64,000 nt of DNA from Membranipora membranacea (GCA_914767715.1 OU612066.1:19998283-20062282), one strand, 5' to 3'. Numbered from the stretch's first letter, positions 49,331 to 61,672 are shown. A program made the numbers and translations. The notes: generated from the sequence alone by a model not told the origin.

Positions 49331-50669
49331 TGATTTAGCTGGTGACTGCTATATTGATTTAGCAAACTTGATTTTTCTCTTTTTATAGTGTAAGAATTAT
49401 GAGTATTTGTTTTTTCCACTCTTTCATCTATGATATTGGCCATATGTCATGATGTTTTATCATTTGAATCATTTACTATGGTGCAAGCAAGGAAGTCGGT
49501 GCAAGTGTACTACTATTTATATGACTAAGCCACTTCCTATTTAAAGCTTAGTTTATGGGATTTCAACTCACCTGGATTCTACAATGAGGAAATCACCTCT
49601 CAACGCATAATTGCTAGAAGTTTCTACTATCTATTGTCTATTGGTCAGTCAATGATACATAAATATTTTATAATTTACAATGACTCCTTTACCTGGCAGA
49701 GTGCCAGCAGTATGAAGCCAGGAAATCCTCAATCTTGGCAAATTCAAACAATTACAACTTTTCTTGTGGAAGAAAATTAGACCCTAATAGATTTTATGGG
49801 AAGTTGTTCCTCTTCCACTGTGATGACTGATAGAATACCATACATGATTGGCAGTATTGTTTGTATGAACTAAGAGTTTCATAAATGAAGGCGTGAATGG
49901 TTCTAGCACATTTTCATCTTAAAATTCTTCAAAGGCTCATTTTAAAACGTCAGATATTGAGTATTAAATATTGCAAATTGTTGGCAAAGGCTAACACAGT
50001 GTGTAATAATTAATAGTAAACAGAGGAATGACAACGACAAAGAAAAGCCACGTCTGGCTTGTAGTCTCATGAATTCAAAGAAAAGAGCATATCAAATATA
50101 AATAATATCATTGAGTCATGCACGCTCGCTCGGTTTGAGAGCACAGAAGAGTGCGAAGAATTAATCTTTGGCTGTTCTCGTATTCTCGTTCATGCTCTAC
50201 ACTCTTAAGGAGATGATTTACAGCACGTTTGTGGATTTGAGGCATCATGCAATCCTTTTTAGAACCAACCTCCGCCCTGGCCAGCCCCAACACGCCCCAT
50301 TCCCTTTTCATTGATCGATAAGCCATAAACGTTAGGCAAAGTTGAAAAAGCCTGGTGAGTCAGTTTGGCAGAGTAGCATGACTCAATTGTGAACAATTTT
50401 AAATCCAGTTTGCTCATTGACAACATTCATGTGGAACTTTTTTAATAACAATAATTCAAATATCAAAATCCAGGGAGCAAAGCAACTGTGGCTATAATTG
50501 GCAGACAGCCAAATCATTTGCGTGTAACTTGCAGCTGTTGGCTATATACGCATATCCTGGTTTGTGGAAGAGATGATTCCAGTTCTAATTCTGTTCAGTC
50601 TGGAATCCCAATACATTGATGGTGACTGCTGATGTTACCTGTGGCTTTTTGAGTATGCTAGGACGCATC

Positions 50670-50699
50670 GTGATGATGATGATGATGATGATGATGATG
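50670..50699. repeat. GAT/ATG trinucleotide microsatellite
   Basis: Ten uninterrupted trinucleotide units. Confidence 0.9.
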
Positions 50700-53067
50700 T
50701 GATGAAGAAAAATATACTTCAATATAAAGAAGAGGTAGGAAGTAATTGAAAAGGTGAGTGAAATCTGTCTTGCTGGTTCAACCAACGTTTGCTTGATCAT
50801 ATTGAGAGCTGTTATTCCTCAATCGCTGTTCGCAACTTAAGTCAGGTGTTTAAGCAAGTGGTGTTGCCAATCATCCCCCTCAAGCCCGAGCTGAGAGATG
50901 GCAAAGTTTGCCTTCATCACTAGTTTTTCGAATCGAGAGGGCTCACCTAGACAACCTTTTAGGTGAATCAGATTTTGCTTTTCTTAAAAAAATGCAGAAC
51001 CACCATTATTATAAATGTACTGAACATCCTCAGGAGTAGCCTTCTCTTGCCACATGAATGGACGACTCCAATTTAGTGTGGAAGAATGCACATTGATGAT
51101 TGTATCATAGAGTTTGGGGCATATTCTACACAATGTCTTACTATGTCCGACCTTCTCTGTTCACCCTTAAAATGATGGTATAGGCAGGTACTCAGCCCGT
51201 TTATACAGAACGACGGACAGCTGTGCAGCTGTTTGCTACGCAAATCATAATTATTCCAGCAACAATATTCTATCAAACTTTCACCATTAGCCTGACGCAG
51301 CAGCGTCAAAAATCTTAATCCAATTTTGTTTCTCTGTGGTAGTAAGCAGCTTTGCTCAATCCAATAAAAAGAGTTCATCGCTCAATCCTTCATACATTCA
51401 TGTCAAGTGGTCATGTTGAAACTGGTCTTACTGACCACATCCCTGTCAAAGATATTGTTCTTAGTTATTTTGTGATATTATTTGTACATACTTGCACACG
51501 CTTTTGAAGCTCCGTCTACATTTAGGAACAGATTATGTACTCTTTAAAGTACTTTAATGTTTTATAGCGGATGTTTTGAATCGATGCACTCATTTTCTGT
51601 AGTCTGAGCCTCCAGACTCTTGCCCCTCCTTTCCCTGCCCGACACCTCCCTCCCCTGATAATTATTTTGTAACTGAATTGAGTTATTGATAATATTAAAT
51701 AATGGTTGTTATAGGTAGAGAGGTCGACATGTGACATAGACAAAGGTGTTTCAGGAGGATAACCTATGATTTTGTAGGAATTATAATCTTTATGGTAAAA
51801 TTTAGAAAACTCCACAGAAGAAATATGACTGAGAAGTCATGAGTCACTCTGGTTGTCTATACAGAAATAATCAGCACAAGGGAGTCATACTATCAAGTTG
51901 AGTCATGAACATGGTGACCGGTATCTATTTCTAAAAATTATTTTGAGATTAGTTGTTCGGACACTACAAAATAACATTATTCAGTTTCTGTTTCAGGAAA
52001 AATATATAACTAATGGAGAGATAAGGGTCTATTTTTAAGCTTATCTGCCCTCAAATATTTTCCACTATTTTCATTCCTGATCACACCTATGCCTGTCATG
52101 AATCCGATGCTCACGGCTTGCTAACACACAGGTTAACGAGGAAGAAGATTTAGCTAATATATATAGGAGGAAAAACCGTAGTGAAACCACCAGATTACTT
52201 AAAAATTGCAATCAACCTTGCGGGCAAAACTGCGACAGGGAACTCCTTTTGTTTTAGAGGTATAGAGTCATAGTGTAAAATTTTATTCAATAACAGTGAG
52301 TAGTGAGAGGGAGGCTTCAGCCAATGAAAGTTTTCCTGGCTATTGTTTTTAAACTATTATTATCAAGTTCTTGGTTACGGAAAACCCTTGTTGACAATGA
52401 GTAATGCCATTGTGACCATGATGTGTCATCAAAATTAAAGTGTTTTCACCTAACGGTATCAATGAGTAAGGCCATTGTGAACATATGTATGCATGTTGAG
52501 TATAATTCTTGCATGGTTTTTGTCACACATTTAAAATTTAAATTGCTATGCATCTTAGATTTTCCAAAGGTTTCAAACCTTTAAAAAGGTAGGCAAGCAG
52601 TGTTATGCACCGATGATTTTTAGCATGATAGAGAATTCAAATACCAGTTTTAGCAGGTTTTAGATGCTCATGACGATGGTAAATTGGTCAACCAGGGAGT
52701 TTGGGACCGAACTCCCTGGGTCAACGGCCGTTGTCTTTGGAGTTGTCCATTGCCGCTAGCTGATATCTAGCGCTAAGTGAAATACTGCGCTGTAGTAGCG
52801 TGATGCATGCAGCGGCCCCACTTGCAGTGAAGGTGGTCAGGGGTGGGAGGGAGACACATAGCGCTTATGATTACAAGATAGCAGCCTAAGTGTTCAGATG
52901 AACACGAGTGTGTATTTGTGGCATTGAATCATCAATATTCATTTAAAATGATCTTTTGGTCGTGTAATGCCTCAAGCAGGCACTTGCAGCCATCACAGCA
53001 CTTAGACTTATTGTATTGATGCGATCAAGCTTAAGCTATGCAACTATAGACTAGTCCGACATGATTG

Positions 53068-53386
53068 CACTTAGGTTCCATGGGTCGATTTTGTGGTTCA
53101 CTCCAATTTCGAATGGTTAGAATCCATGATGGGAAAAACATGAAAAGAATCTGCCGCGTCCGGGACTTGAACCCCAGACTCCCGTGTGCAATCCCTTTGA
53201 AGGCATTGTATGCAAGCGCGCTAACCATTCAGCCCCGACCACACTTACGACATGGGTCGAATAAACACGGTATGCATATTCGTGTCCAAAAAGTCAATCG
53301 TCACAATCGGAATTTGACTTTAATGCCATTTCCATGGGAAGATTACTCCCGAAATCCTTACATAATTGATCCATGGAACCATAGTG
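53068..53386 (-). mobile_element. Non-autonomous CACTA-ended element with tRNA-like core, copy A
   Basis: The ends are inverted repeats: CACTTAGGTTCCATGG on the left and its near complement CCATGGAACCATAGTG on the right. Inside, on the minus strand, is a tRNA-like segment with an A-box-like GGCTGAATGGTTAGCG and a B-box-like GGGGTTCAAGTCCC. The same ~320-bp element occurs inverted at 55992-56330. CACTA termini are typical of the CACTA/EnSpm (CMC) superfamily of DNA transposons. I see no transposase. The three bases flanking this copy do not match cleanly, so its target duplication is uncertain. Confidence 0.75.
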
Positions 53387-54345
53387 ATTGAGTTTTGAAA
53401 AGTATTTTTATTCCACACATTAGAAACCCATGTCTTCATTTGTTTTTGTTAGTCCATACGTATTCAATATCCCTGATATTGTGATACACCCTTATACGTA
53501 GCCTAAACCTATAGTTCTATGAATTGACACAATGCAAACAACAAAAACACACAATTCAGACTATTCTTCGCAGCTATAGAACTTTGTTTGGCCAGCTTTC
53601 ACCAACCCTACTTAAACAGAACGAGTATGTGGAAGTTTATAGCCCCTATGTATTGTTTATTGGTACCATAGAATAACATGAACAAATTGAAGACTTAAAC
53701 AATAAAAATATCTCCATGTAAAACAAAAGACAACAGTAACAATAGTAGTTGTATCGGAGGTGAACAAAAAATCAACAGGATAACGGTTTTGTAAAACTTT
53801 ACACAAAAAAATTAATAACACTATAAATATGATTAAAAGGCTGTTGCACCATTTTGATTGCAGAAACAGTTATTGGCACACACATTCCTTATACTGGCTG
53901 AGACAATATAAACTATAAAATATTAGCTCAAAAATAGGAAAAGCTGGGTTCTCAGAGAGAAGCAAAAAGATAAATTTTTGGAGTGGATACTTTTGCTGGA
54001 GATATATAAATAATAAATATATAACTGTCTTTATATAACTCTGATCCTTTTTACATCGTTGCTCATCGTTCATTATGTAAATATGTCGAAACACTCGAGA
54101 TCAATGTGGAAGTATGGGATTAATGACTAGAATCCGTAGCTCCATCAGAATCAGTCATCCAATCAGTTGTATCATACTGAAAAAATACGATGAAGATATG
54201 GTTAGGTTTTTTAGACTTGAGATTGATTTTCATAGGTGATCTTGCTTTGCATCCCAGGAAAAACTTGTCTTTTAAAATTTTGAGCAGCGTTTTTGTGAAC
54301 AAAGTTTGAAGATATTGTCTTACTCTACTCACCTTTTTTTTCAAT

Positions 54346-54665
54346 TCATTTGAGATGTCGTAGCATCATCAGACTGAATGTAGCTGGAGAAGCTCCAGAA
54401 GTTCCAGACAACAGGATGTGACCTGCTCCAGCAGTGATTCTGTAGGTTTGTGTTGTGTTATACTTTCAGAGAGAACCTCTCGGTCTACAATGTCACCAAT
54501 CTCCCTCAGTCTTCCAGCTACTTCTCTATAACCGTCCACCTGATCAGGTGAATGGAGTTGGTTGTCGTACGGAGGATCCATGTTGATATTGAGAGGTAGT
54601 GCCATTGGTCTGATTTCCTGCAGACAGCTTATTGCGGTTTGTTTATCTTCAAATCGCCTACCCAT
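54346..54665 (-). pseudogene. Small tandem-family gene, copy 3, frameshifted; strongest BH3-like motif
   Basis: Start MGRRFEDKQT. Residues 49-64 read VAGRLREIGDIVDREV, a very good match to the BH3 pattern (hydrophobic-x3-Leu-x2-Ile-Gly-Asp-x-hydrophobic-Asp/Asn-Arg) and close to the BAK-type Gly-Asp-x-Ile-Asn-Arg core. Compared with copy 4 a single base is missing at about 54410-54413 (ACAACAGG here, ACAACCAGG there). The frame therefore shifts after VTSCC and stops early at 54369. The original end (SLMMLRHLK then TGA at 54346-54348) survives in the other frame. A donor (AAG|GTGAGT) follows 12 bases after that old stop. The BH3-like part is still encoded upstream of the shift, so a truncated 98-aa product is possible. 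Sequencing error should be excluded. Confidence 0.5.
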
Positions 54666-55411
54666 ATTATATAATACTGTTTAGAAGTTTTACAGAGTGT
54701 TAAAATTTGACAGCTATGAGCTTTGTGATGTTCTCTTTTTGAGGTTTGAATTTGTTCTAAAGCTCAACCTCACCCACATTTTTTATATAGTAACAGTGTT
54801 CGCAGTTTGCGCTATCGGGAAAGTTTATTGTGTGGCTAAATTTTCCAGTGACTACCTCAGACACATTGTATTGAACGAGCATATCAAACTTTATCTCAGA
54901 TGACTTCCCTCCTACAATCACTGGTTAGTTGCCACCTTATCTCGTTTGTTATTTAACCATGACAAATGTTGGTACGTGGTCTCTGACTAATATTTACTAA
55001 TCCACAAGGTAAGGTAGGGATTTCCTGAAGCATTCTGCTTTACAATCTATATTATGATAGGCATACCAGAACATGACAGGTATTGTGTTTGAGAAGGTGT
55101 TTTTCTGGTGCCTGGATGAGCTGTTGGTATAGCATAATTCATTTGTAATACACACTGTTTGCTCTTTTGATTACGAATAATGTGCAATACTTAGAAAAAA
55201 GAAAATTTAAACTATTTGATTTGTAACATCTCAGGGTGTACAAGGAAAATCCATGTAGGTAGCCATTGTAAAACTGTTCTGACGAATAAACCTGGCCTAT
55301 ATACATGGGAATAACCTTTAGATTTCACCAAGAAATCATGTTGTTAGCAATAACATTTGCTTGAAGCTTCAAATTTAAAAATAAACCTCTCCCATCTATA
55401 AACTACCTAAC

Positions 55412-55568
55412 GCTGTAAATTGCATGGTCATCTCAAATCATTATGAATTTTCAAGCTATGCTTGTTATGCAGAGTAAGGTCTATGTAACCAATGAGGAGA
55501 CTACTCTGCATAAAAAGCACAGCTTGAAAATTTATAATTTATAATGACATGGCCATGTAATTTACAGC
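55412..55568. repeat. Imperfect foldback element
   Basis: Left arm 55412-55475 (GCTGTAAATT...) and right arm 55503-55568 (...AATTTACAGC) are complementary with several mismatches and small indels, around a loop of about 27 bases. Confidence 0.75.
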
Positions 55569-55991
55569 ACCAAATATTTTATCCACAGAATCATGATGGA
55601 GCATTGGAACTCACTTATATTGCATATTGAATTTTGTTGCCACTTTGCTATGGGTTTTATTCGTATTCAAACATAGATTGGACCTTTTCCTAGTGCTACA
55701 TGGTTGGATGCCATGGGTAAAACACTTCAGTAGAAGGGAACCACACACAGGGGCAGTAATAAAAGGAGTGATTACACCATCTAAAACCTGAAATCCTGTG
55801 ATTACAGTATTGGAGCAAAGTAGCTAGAATCAGGAATCCCCCTTGTTTTCCGCTTCAGTATATGCTGTGTCATTTACCACCATACATGACACACCAGAGT
55901 TTCTCTACATAACTCTAGTGTCTGAAGAGCACGTGATCATAGATTGTAGGAGTGGCACGACATCATTATCAATATATGTCTATGACACATT

Positions 55992-56330
55992 CACTATGGT
56001 CCCATGGATCGATTATGTAAGGATTTCGGTAGTAATCGCCCCATGGAAATGGCATTAAAGTCAAATTCCGATTGTGACGAATGACTTTTTGGACGCGAAT
56101 ATCCAAACCGTGTTTATTCGACGCATTTCCTAATTGGCGCCGTGGCTGAATGGTTAGCGGCGTTGCACACAATGCCTTCAAAGGAATTTAACGCGGGAGG
56201 CCGGGGTTCGAATCTCGGCCGCGGCCGATTCTTTTCATGTTTTTCCCATCATGGGAATGGTTAGAATCCACTGGATTCTAACCATTCGAAATTGGAGTGA
56301 ACCACAAAATCGACCCATGGAACCATAGTG
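55992..56330 (+). mobile_element. Non-autonomous CACTA-ended element with tRNA-like core, copy B
   Basis: This copy is inverted relative to 53068-53386. Ends are CACTATGGTCCCATGG and CCATGGAACCATAGTG, flanked on both sides by ATT, which fits the 3-bp target duplication of CACTA elements. The core at 56137-56222 looks like a class II tRNA: A-box-like GTGGCTGAATGGTTAGCGGC and B-box-like GGGGTTCGAATCTC. Near 56252-56288 an extra inverted repeat (GAATGGTTAGAATCCA/TGGATTCTAACCATTC) forms an internal hairpin absent from copy A. The tRNA-like core may act as an internal RNA polymerase III promoter. I do not call it a working tRNA gene. Confidence 0.75.
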
Positions 56331-56850
56331 ATTGACTTAGATATCAAGTTGTTTTATGCTTGTCCTAGGAATGACAAGACTTTATTGAGATACAATAATG
56401 ATACCCGAATGGAACTGGAAAGAAAAAGCTGACTGGACTTCCTCAAAAAGGCAAATATACCACCTCACATATGAAGTTTCGTCTTGTTATCAGATTATAT
56501 AGTTGTAGGTATTTTCCTTGTAAAGCTTTAGGTGTCCGTGCGGTATCCCCCTCTCTTATCAAATTTTTGCTTTATCATTCTCCCTGAAAACCTTATCAAA
56601 ATATAATAAGTGGAATACAAAATGATGCTAATGAGAAAAGGCCTGGGTTCTATTGGTTACATGTTGACCGAATCCGATGCTTGCCACATTCTACGATGTG
56701 GCAATAAAGGGAAATAAACTGATCCTCAGTTGAACACACAAATTCTACTCATTATCAGATAGTGAATATCAGCTGTCAGGGATATCCAACATGTCAGTTA
56801 TTTTGTTTCTAACTGTCACATGCCTCATCAACACAGTTTCCTTGAACCTT

Positions 56851-57014
56851 CATTCAGAATTTATAATATGGATAGTATTAAACTATCCATATTATAAATT
56901 CTGAATGAGCCCAGAAATAAATTGAAAACTCAATAGAATGTATGATAGTGACAGTACTATAATAGTACTGTCACTATTATACATTCTATTGAGTTTTCAA
57001 TTTATTTCTGGGCT
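56851..57014. repeat. Two adjacent long hairpins
   Basis: Hairpin 1: arms 56851-56876 and 56882-56907, exact complements, loop about five bases. Hairpin 2 follows at once: arms run from 56908 and end at 57014, about 52 bases each with only a small imperfection near TATGATAG/CTATTATA. The two stems together occupy 164 bases with almost no unpaired sequence. Confidence 0.9.
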
Positions 57015-58264
57015 AAAGTTATTTCCTAATTGATCTAAACTTTAAGTAGCTGATGTATTGCTGATGTTTCGCATAAATACATACATAATTTCATCACTAT
57101 CACCAATCACCAGCCCTAATGTCAGATGACCTTCTATAGGAAACCGTGCTACGGCATAAAAACCTTTGCTAAGCAAAGCTTACTTGCTCTGAATCTAAAA
57201 TACTTGATTCTGATGGTGAAGTACATTGCATCCTCTGAGGGAAAAATACTTAGAAATGAATGAACTACTAAAAATTCAGGGTCATCCCACATGTCTGATA
57301 GTCTTATTGTGACGTCTTAGCTGACAATTCAGTTATCCCTGGAAACTTATATCAGGCTATCAATGTCAGTAGAAAGACGAGCAGGCCAGGATGACACACA
57401 ATATGATGAGGTATCTAAATATGGCTAATCTTTGCAAATAATTGTCTTTGATGTTTTACATTAAAATTCATGCCGCTTTTCTTTTCTTGTTTGAGGTTAT
57501 AGTATTCATAAAAATCAAAGTTTCTGACATGTCCAGGTTATGTGGGGTTCAATTTCTTGAACACTCAGTGGCGCTCTCTTGACCTTCTCCAAAAGTTTGT
57601 ACTCTTTAGAAATCCAGTGTTTGATTCATTGAAGCTTATTGTAATCAGAATCGCATGATGCTTGATTCATTTTTCATTTACTGAAGTAAAACTACTTTAC
57701 ACTATTGCATAGCACTGATTTACTGCCTCAGGCTGTTGTCCTGAAACACTAAACTTGCAACTCTGCAAGTTATCAAAATCCCAAACTCCCTGTGCAGACA
57801 ATCAAATGATTGTATTTTTGAAAAATTATGAATCGTCTATTTTTATGACGTAGTAGCATAACTCCCAAAAGATTTATACCAAAAAATAAACAAGAGAAAA
57901 CTAAATTACATCAGTGATTTTTTTCCACCCTCACTTAAAAACTTACAATGAATGTAAATCTGCTATGACGATCAAGGGACATAATTTTTGCCATGAACCC
58001 TTACTCATTTTGATCCTTTGTAGGTGGCTCGCTGTGCCTAAAACACACAACAAACAAAAATCTACACTTCATGGTCATGCACAATAATGCAGTTGAAAAC
58101 TCTTAAAATCTATGATTGCCAGCCTCAAAAACAGAGTTGTGATGTAGAGAAACATGAAAACTTTGTCAAATAAATATTGATTATCAGATTTTATATGGCG
58201 CACTCAACCTGGTTTTTTGTTCCCGGCTGCCACAATGAGCCGAATCTCAATGTGATATTTGATT

Positions 58265-58642
58265 TACCGTAATCCCTCACCTATAAGTCACCGGACTTAT
58301 AAGTGAATCACCCCCCTCAGAAAAAATAAAAATGCTCCAGCTATAAGACACCCCACAGCTATAAGACACCCCACCGCTCTAAGACACTCACTACACTACA
58401 CTCACTACAAATGAACTAAGTAGTTTTGGGAAAAAAACTGCCCTCAGTGGCTTTCGAACTCACAACTCCATGTTTACAAATCGAACACTCTACCACTGAG
58501 CTATTCATCTTCGGTGATTGTAAGAGGTTTTGGTTCAAACTAAATATAATAATGCTTCAAATGATAGTCGCGTCTATATACTACTCTCTTATAGCCGCCT
58601 TCACTTATAAGTCACGCGATCTATAGGTGAGGGATTACGGTA
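58265..58642. mobile_element. 378-bp terminal-inverted-repeat element with tRNA-like core
   Basis: Ends TACCGTAATCCCTCACCTAT and its reverse complement at 58623-58642 form inverted repeats of about 21 bases. The outermost TA may be the target site, as in Tc1/mariner-type insertions. Further inside, ACTTATAAGT words repeat at both ends, and CTATAAGACACCCC is repeated in tandem. On the minus strand the middle (about 58435-58510) resembles a tRNA: A-box-like TAGCTCAGTGGTAGAG, an anticodon loop TTTGTAA (UGU, Thr-like), and B-box-like GAGTTCGAAAGCC. No acceptor-stem pairing is seen, so it is a tRNA relic. Confidence 0.8.
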
Positions 58643-61384
58643 TTTGTCCATACAGTATGATATAGATAGGCAGGTTATTTACCTATATTATACGTAGGGA
58701 AACTGTCGGGCGGGTGGCAAGAGTTTGAGGGGGGCTCAGATTAGATATGTAGAATACTATCAGGTTAATACATCATGCATTGGTAGGATTTGTAACTTTC
58801 CCAAGTTCAGAGGGGGATAGCATATGCTATTTGCTGCAACAGCTTTGGCACGGACACCTTGACAAAATGGTGAATCGGCCTTTGCTCGAGGCTAGCATAC
58901 AAAGCAGGGCTCTACATGACCAATGACCTGCCAGTGCCAATAACAGATCAATGATGCCTCTTACCTCGTAAACATATTTGTTTGGTGATGTGAAGTAGGA
59001 TAGCGGTCAAGTAACGCAATTTGTGCTGGACAGAGCTGCTGCAAATAGTTCTAGTTCATGCTGTGTAACTGCATATATCAAGCGGTCAAATGAATAGCTT
59101 AACATAATATCAAGTTAAGAAAAAATATTTTTCTAGAATTTATCATGACAAACATCACATCTGCTGCTGAAATTTACTGTTAGCAGTAAATTCACTTTGT
59201 AAACTTGTATACTACTATGAACTTTATTTCGCATAGGGTCATATGTCGTAAAAATTGGTATGGTATCCGAGGCGATAGCCTTCGATGAACTTGGGGCTGA
59301 AGGGGGGGGGGGGTCCAGCGTTGTAGTCATTAAAGTTTGGCAAAGACTGATAGAGAACAAGAGTTTACACACACTTTCCAAAAATTCTATCATAGTTTGC
59401 AACTGAGTAACAATTAGCTTCAGTTCTACCAACCGAATTCCTCCAAGGCAATGAATAGTCAGGCAGAAAAGGTTTTAAAACTTTTTTTTATGGTTCCCAG
59501 GCTAAACAGCTGTCCTGATAAAATCAATAACTCGATACCTGTAAGAAATAATCAGGATGAAACTTAGGATATTTCTCAGACATAACAACTTTCAAGTCTC
59601 ATGTGGAAAAATAAGTAGCTATTTTCAATTATTTAGTAAACACATTTTGAGCCAAGATGCTCAATCTACGCTAGGAGTGTGATATTATTTTATGAGAGCA
59701 ACCGGTACTGCAGAATACAAAATTTTATTATTGTCACTACATGAAAGTTTTAAGCACAGCAGAGGCTTTTCAGAGACATACATCTTAATTTGCCTATGTA
59801 TAATTACAGGAACATTTCCTGTAGTTTTCTTAATCAGACCTGATCTACCTTTGGCTCTAAATGTGAGTTTATTTCACCACAGCGTGGTTCCACACATTAC
59901 CTAGATTGCACTAGACAGAATATAACTCTGAAGTTATGTTATGATCATGAGTGTCATTGCGATGCCAAGCTGCATAATTTTCACATCATTGAATTAGCCG
60001 AACCACTATCTGTTAGGAGGAATTGTTTTCGTCACCATGAGGTGACAGCAGACCTTGCCTTGCCTCTAAGGTTATGCCTTTAGTAGGTATATCAATTGAA
60101 TGAATGAATTGGTGACCAAGGATTCACCTCTGACTTTGTTGAATTGTCCTTTAATAACCTAAACCATCAACAAAGTGCTGACGGTGTGGCAAATAAATAG
60201 CCATATTGCAACCCAAGTGGACCAAAGATTCCTAATGTTCTAACCCCTCTAGTGTTATGACTGAGTTATCTGTTGTTTAATTGGCTGAGCTGTACGCTGC
60301 CTCATATATGACCTCCAATTATAGGTGATGCTGTTTATCATGCTTTTAGAATTATTGATTTATTGTATTGCTCTCTCTAATGTTAAAACAAAAGTGAATA
60401 CATGTTTACAGCTCAATCGTGTGTACTTGTATTTTGCAGAGTTACTCATGAATTTGTATCCGTTTCAGCCTTATTAGCCAGTTAGTGTTACTGTATCATT
60501 GCCCTGCCATCATATATGAAGTACATGGGTTTGAAAATGATTATTTTTGTGTCTTGTAAAGCTGCAATTCACAGAAAAGTTGTTTATGGTGATATTTTTA
60601 TGTAGCCTGTGGTTTTCTCAAGAACAGATCTCCCAATTTTTACTCTGATAAGAACATCACTGTGATATTAATTGGATATAAACCTAGCTGTTTGCTTTGA
60701 TAACACTAATTTTTGCATGAATTGATTCGAAATTTGATTTAAAATTTGAAAAACATAATTTGAGTTCACTAACTCATCAGGATAGTCTCAAGCCTGCTTC
60801 ATTTATTCAAATGATATTATCAAAGCTTCAATAATAACCTGTTGATGGTTTCGGTTTATTTGTAAAGCTGCAAATGTTTCCAAAATAGAAAAAAGTAGAA
60901 ATTACACAAAAAATTGTCTAGGATGATAAATAGGACTTATACAGAGCTGAGGTTATTAATGTCCCTGTCCAAACATAAAAAGGAAAAGAGAGTTTGGAAT
61001 AAGGCACCATTAACATGAGATTACTTTGGAATTGGAAGAAACTTTGGCACCTTGTTCTAAAAATGAATAAAAAACTGATGCTGATGTTTATATGGCAGTT
61101 TTTAGAGCATACCACATCATTTTGCACATGAGACAATTATGGGAATATCTTAGTAAAATTGTTTTGCATGTTTCAGGCCACAAAAAGACGGTCATGTGAC
61201 AAGCCTAATTTTTATGCGGATCAGGGATAGCGCTACAGATTGGCAGGTTAATATACTCAGAAGTGACCACCTGGAGTTATATTGTCAGCTGTCAGTGCTC
61301 TTACTATTGTAGGTTCGAGCTATCATCGGTCACCCTCAAAAAGCAATGGAAGTGATCATCAGTCCGTAGTGTCTAAAACTCACT

Positions 61385-61426
61385 ACTTTTCAAATTCATT
61401 TGAGACTTTGCAACACCGTCAGACTG
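61385..61426 (-). pseudogene. 3'-end remnant of a small tandem-family gene
   Basis: On the minus strand a short stretch encodes a relic of the conserved C-terminus (SLTVLQSLK then TGA) followed by a flank (AATTTGAAAAG) like that after copy 3. No upstream coding part is attached, so this is a broken sixth copy or the end of a partial duplication, only about 250 bases beyond copy 4. Confidence 0.5.
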
Positions 61427-61672
61427 CTATGACTTGACAAGACTTTATTTGGAAAAACTATTTTTGGAGGTCTTATCCACATCAGAGATACTGCTAGAGA
61501 CTGTCAGTTTGGTAGACATAAAGGAGTGGGTACCTGGAGTAACAAAAAACATTCATGTTCATGAGATCAGCTGAAAGCGACTGTAGATTTTGACTAGTAC
61601 TAGCACCATGACAGATTTTCAGATCTTCGACGGTAATGTTAACCATTGCAGCATCTAATCCCACAAACAGAT

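Larger units (their letters stand above)
49256..54332. other. Spacer between family copies 2 and 3
   Basis: Homology to the unit around copy 1 continues to about 51.7 kb. A GAT microsatellite is at 50670-50699 and a CACTA-ended element at 53068-53386. Around 51001-51125 (minus strand) a short broken frame contains TPEDVQYIYNNG, reminiscent of the end of laminin-G/concanavalin-type domains, probably a decayed fragment. I see no intact conserved gene. Confidence 0.45.
54666..61672. other. Repeat-rich spacer between family copies 3 and 4
   Basis: No conserved gene is recognised. It holds a foldback at 55412-55568, a CACTA-ended element at 55992-56330, two back-to-back hairpins at 56851-57014, a 378-bp terminal-inverted-repeat element at 58265-58642, a reversed copy of the C-rich GTCTGAGCC patch near 58695-58745, a G homopolymer near 59300, and a family 3'-end remnant at 61385-61426. 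The remaining stretches (57.0-58.2 and 59.4-61.3 kb) show only AT-rich sequence with short random frames. Confidence 0.45.

Noticed and set aside
51073-51378. A 101-codon minus-strand frame as a gene
   Set aside because: Not protein-like as a whole; the only suggestive motif nearby is in another frame, so at most a decayed fragment.
56137-56222. A functional tRNA gene
   Set aside because: It sits inside a repeated transposon with a diverged copy at 53.2 kb, and I cannot pair a proper acceptor stem.
58435-58510. A functional tRNA-Thr(UGU) gene on the minus strand
   Set aside because: Pol III boxes are recognisable, but the acceptor stem does not pair and the sequence lies within a terminal-inverted-repeat element.
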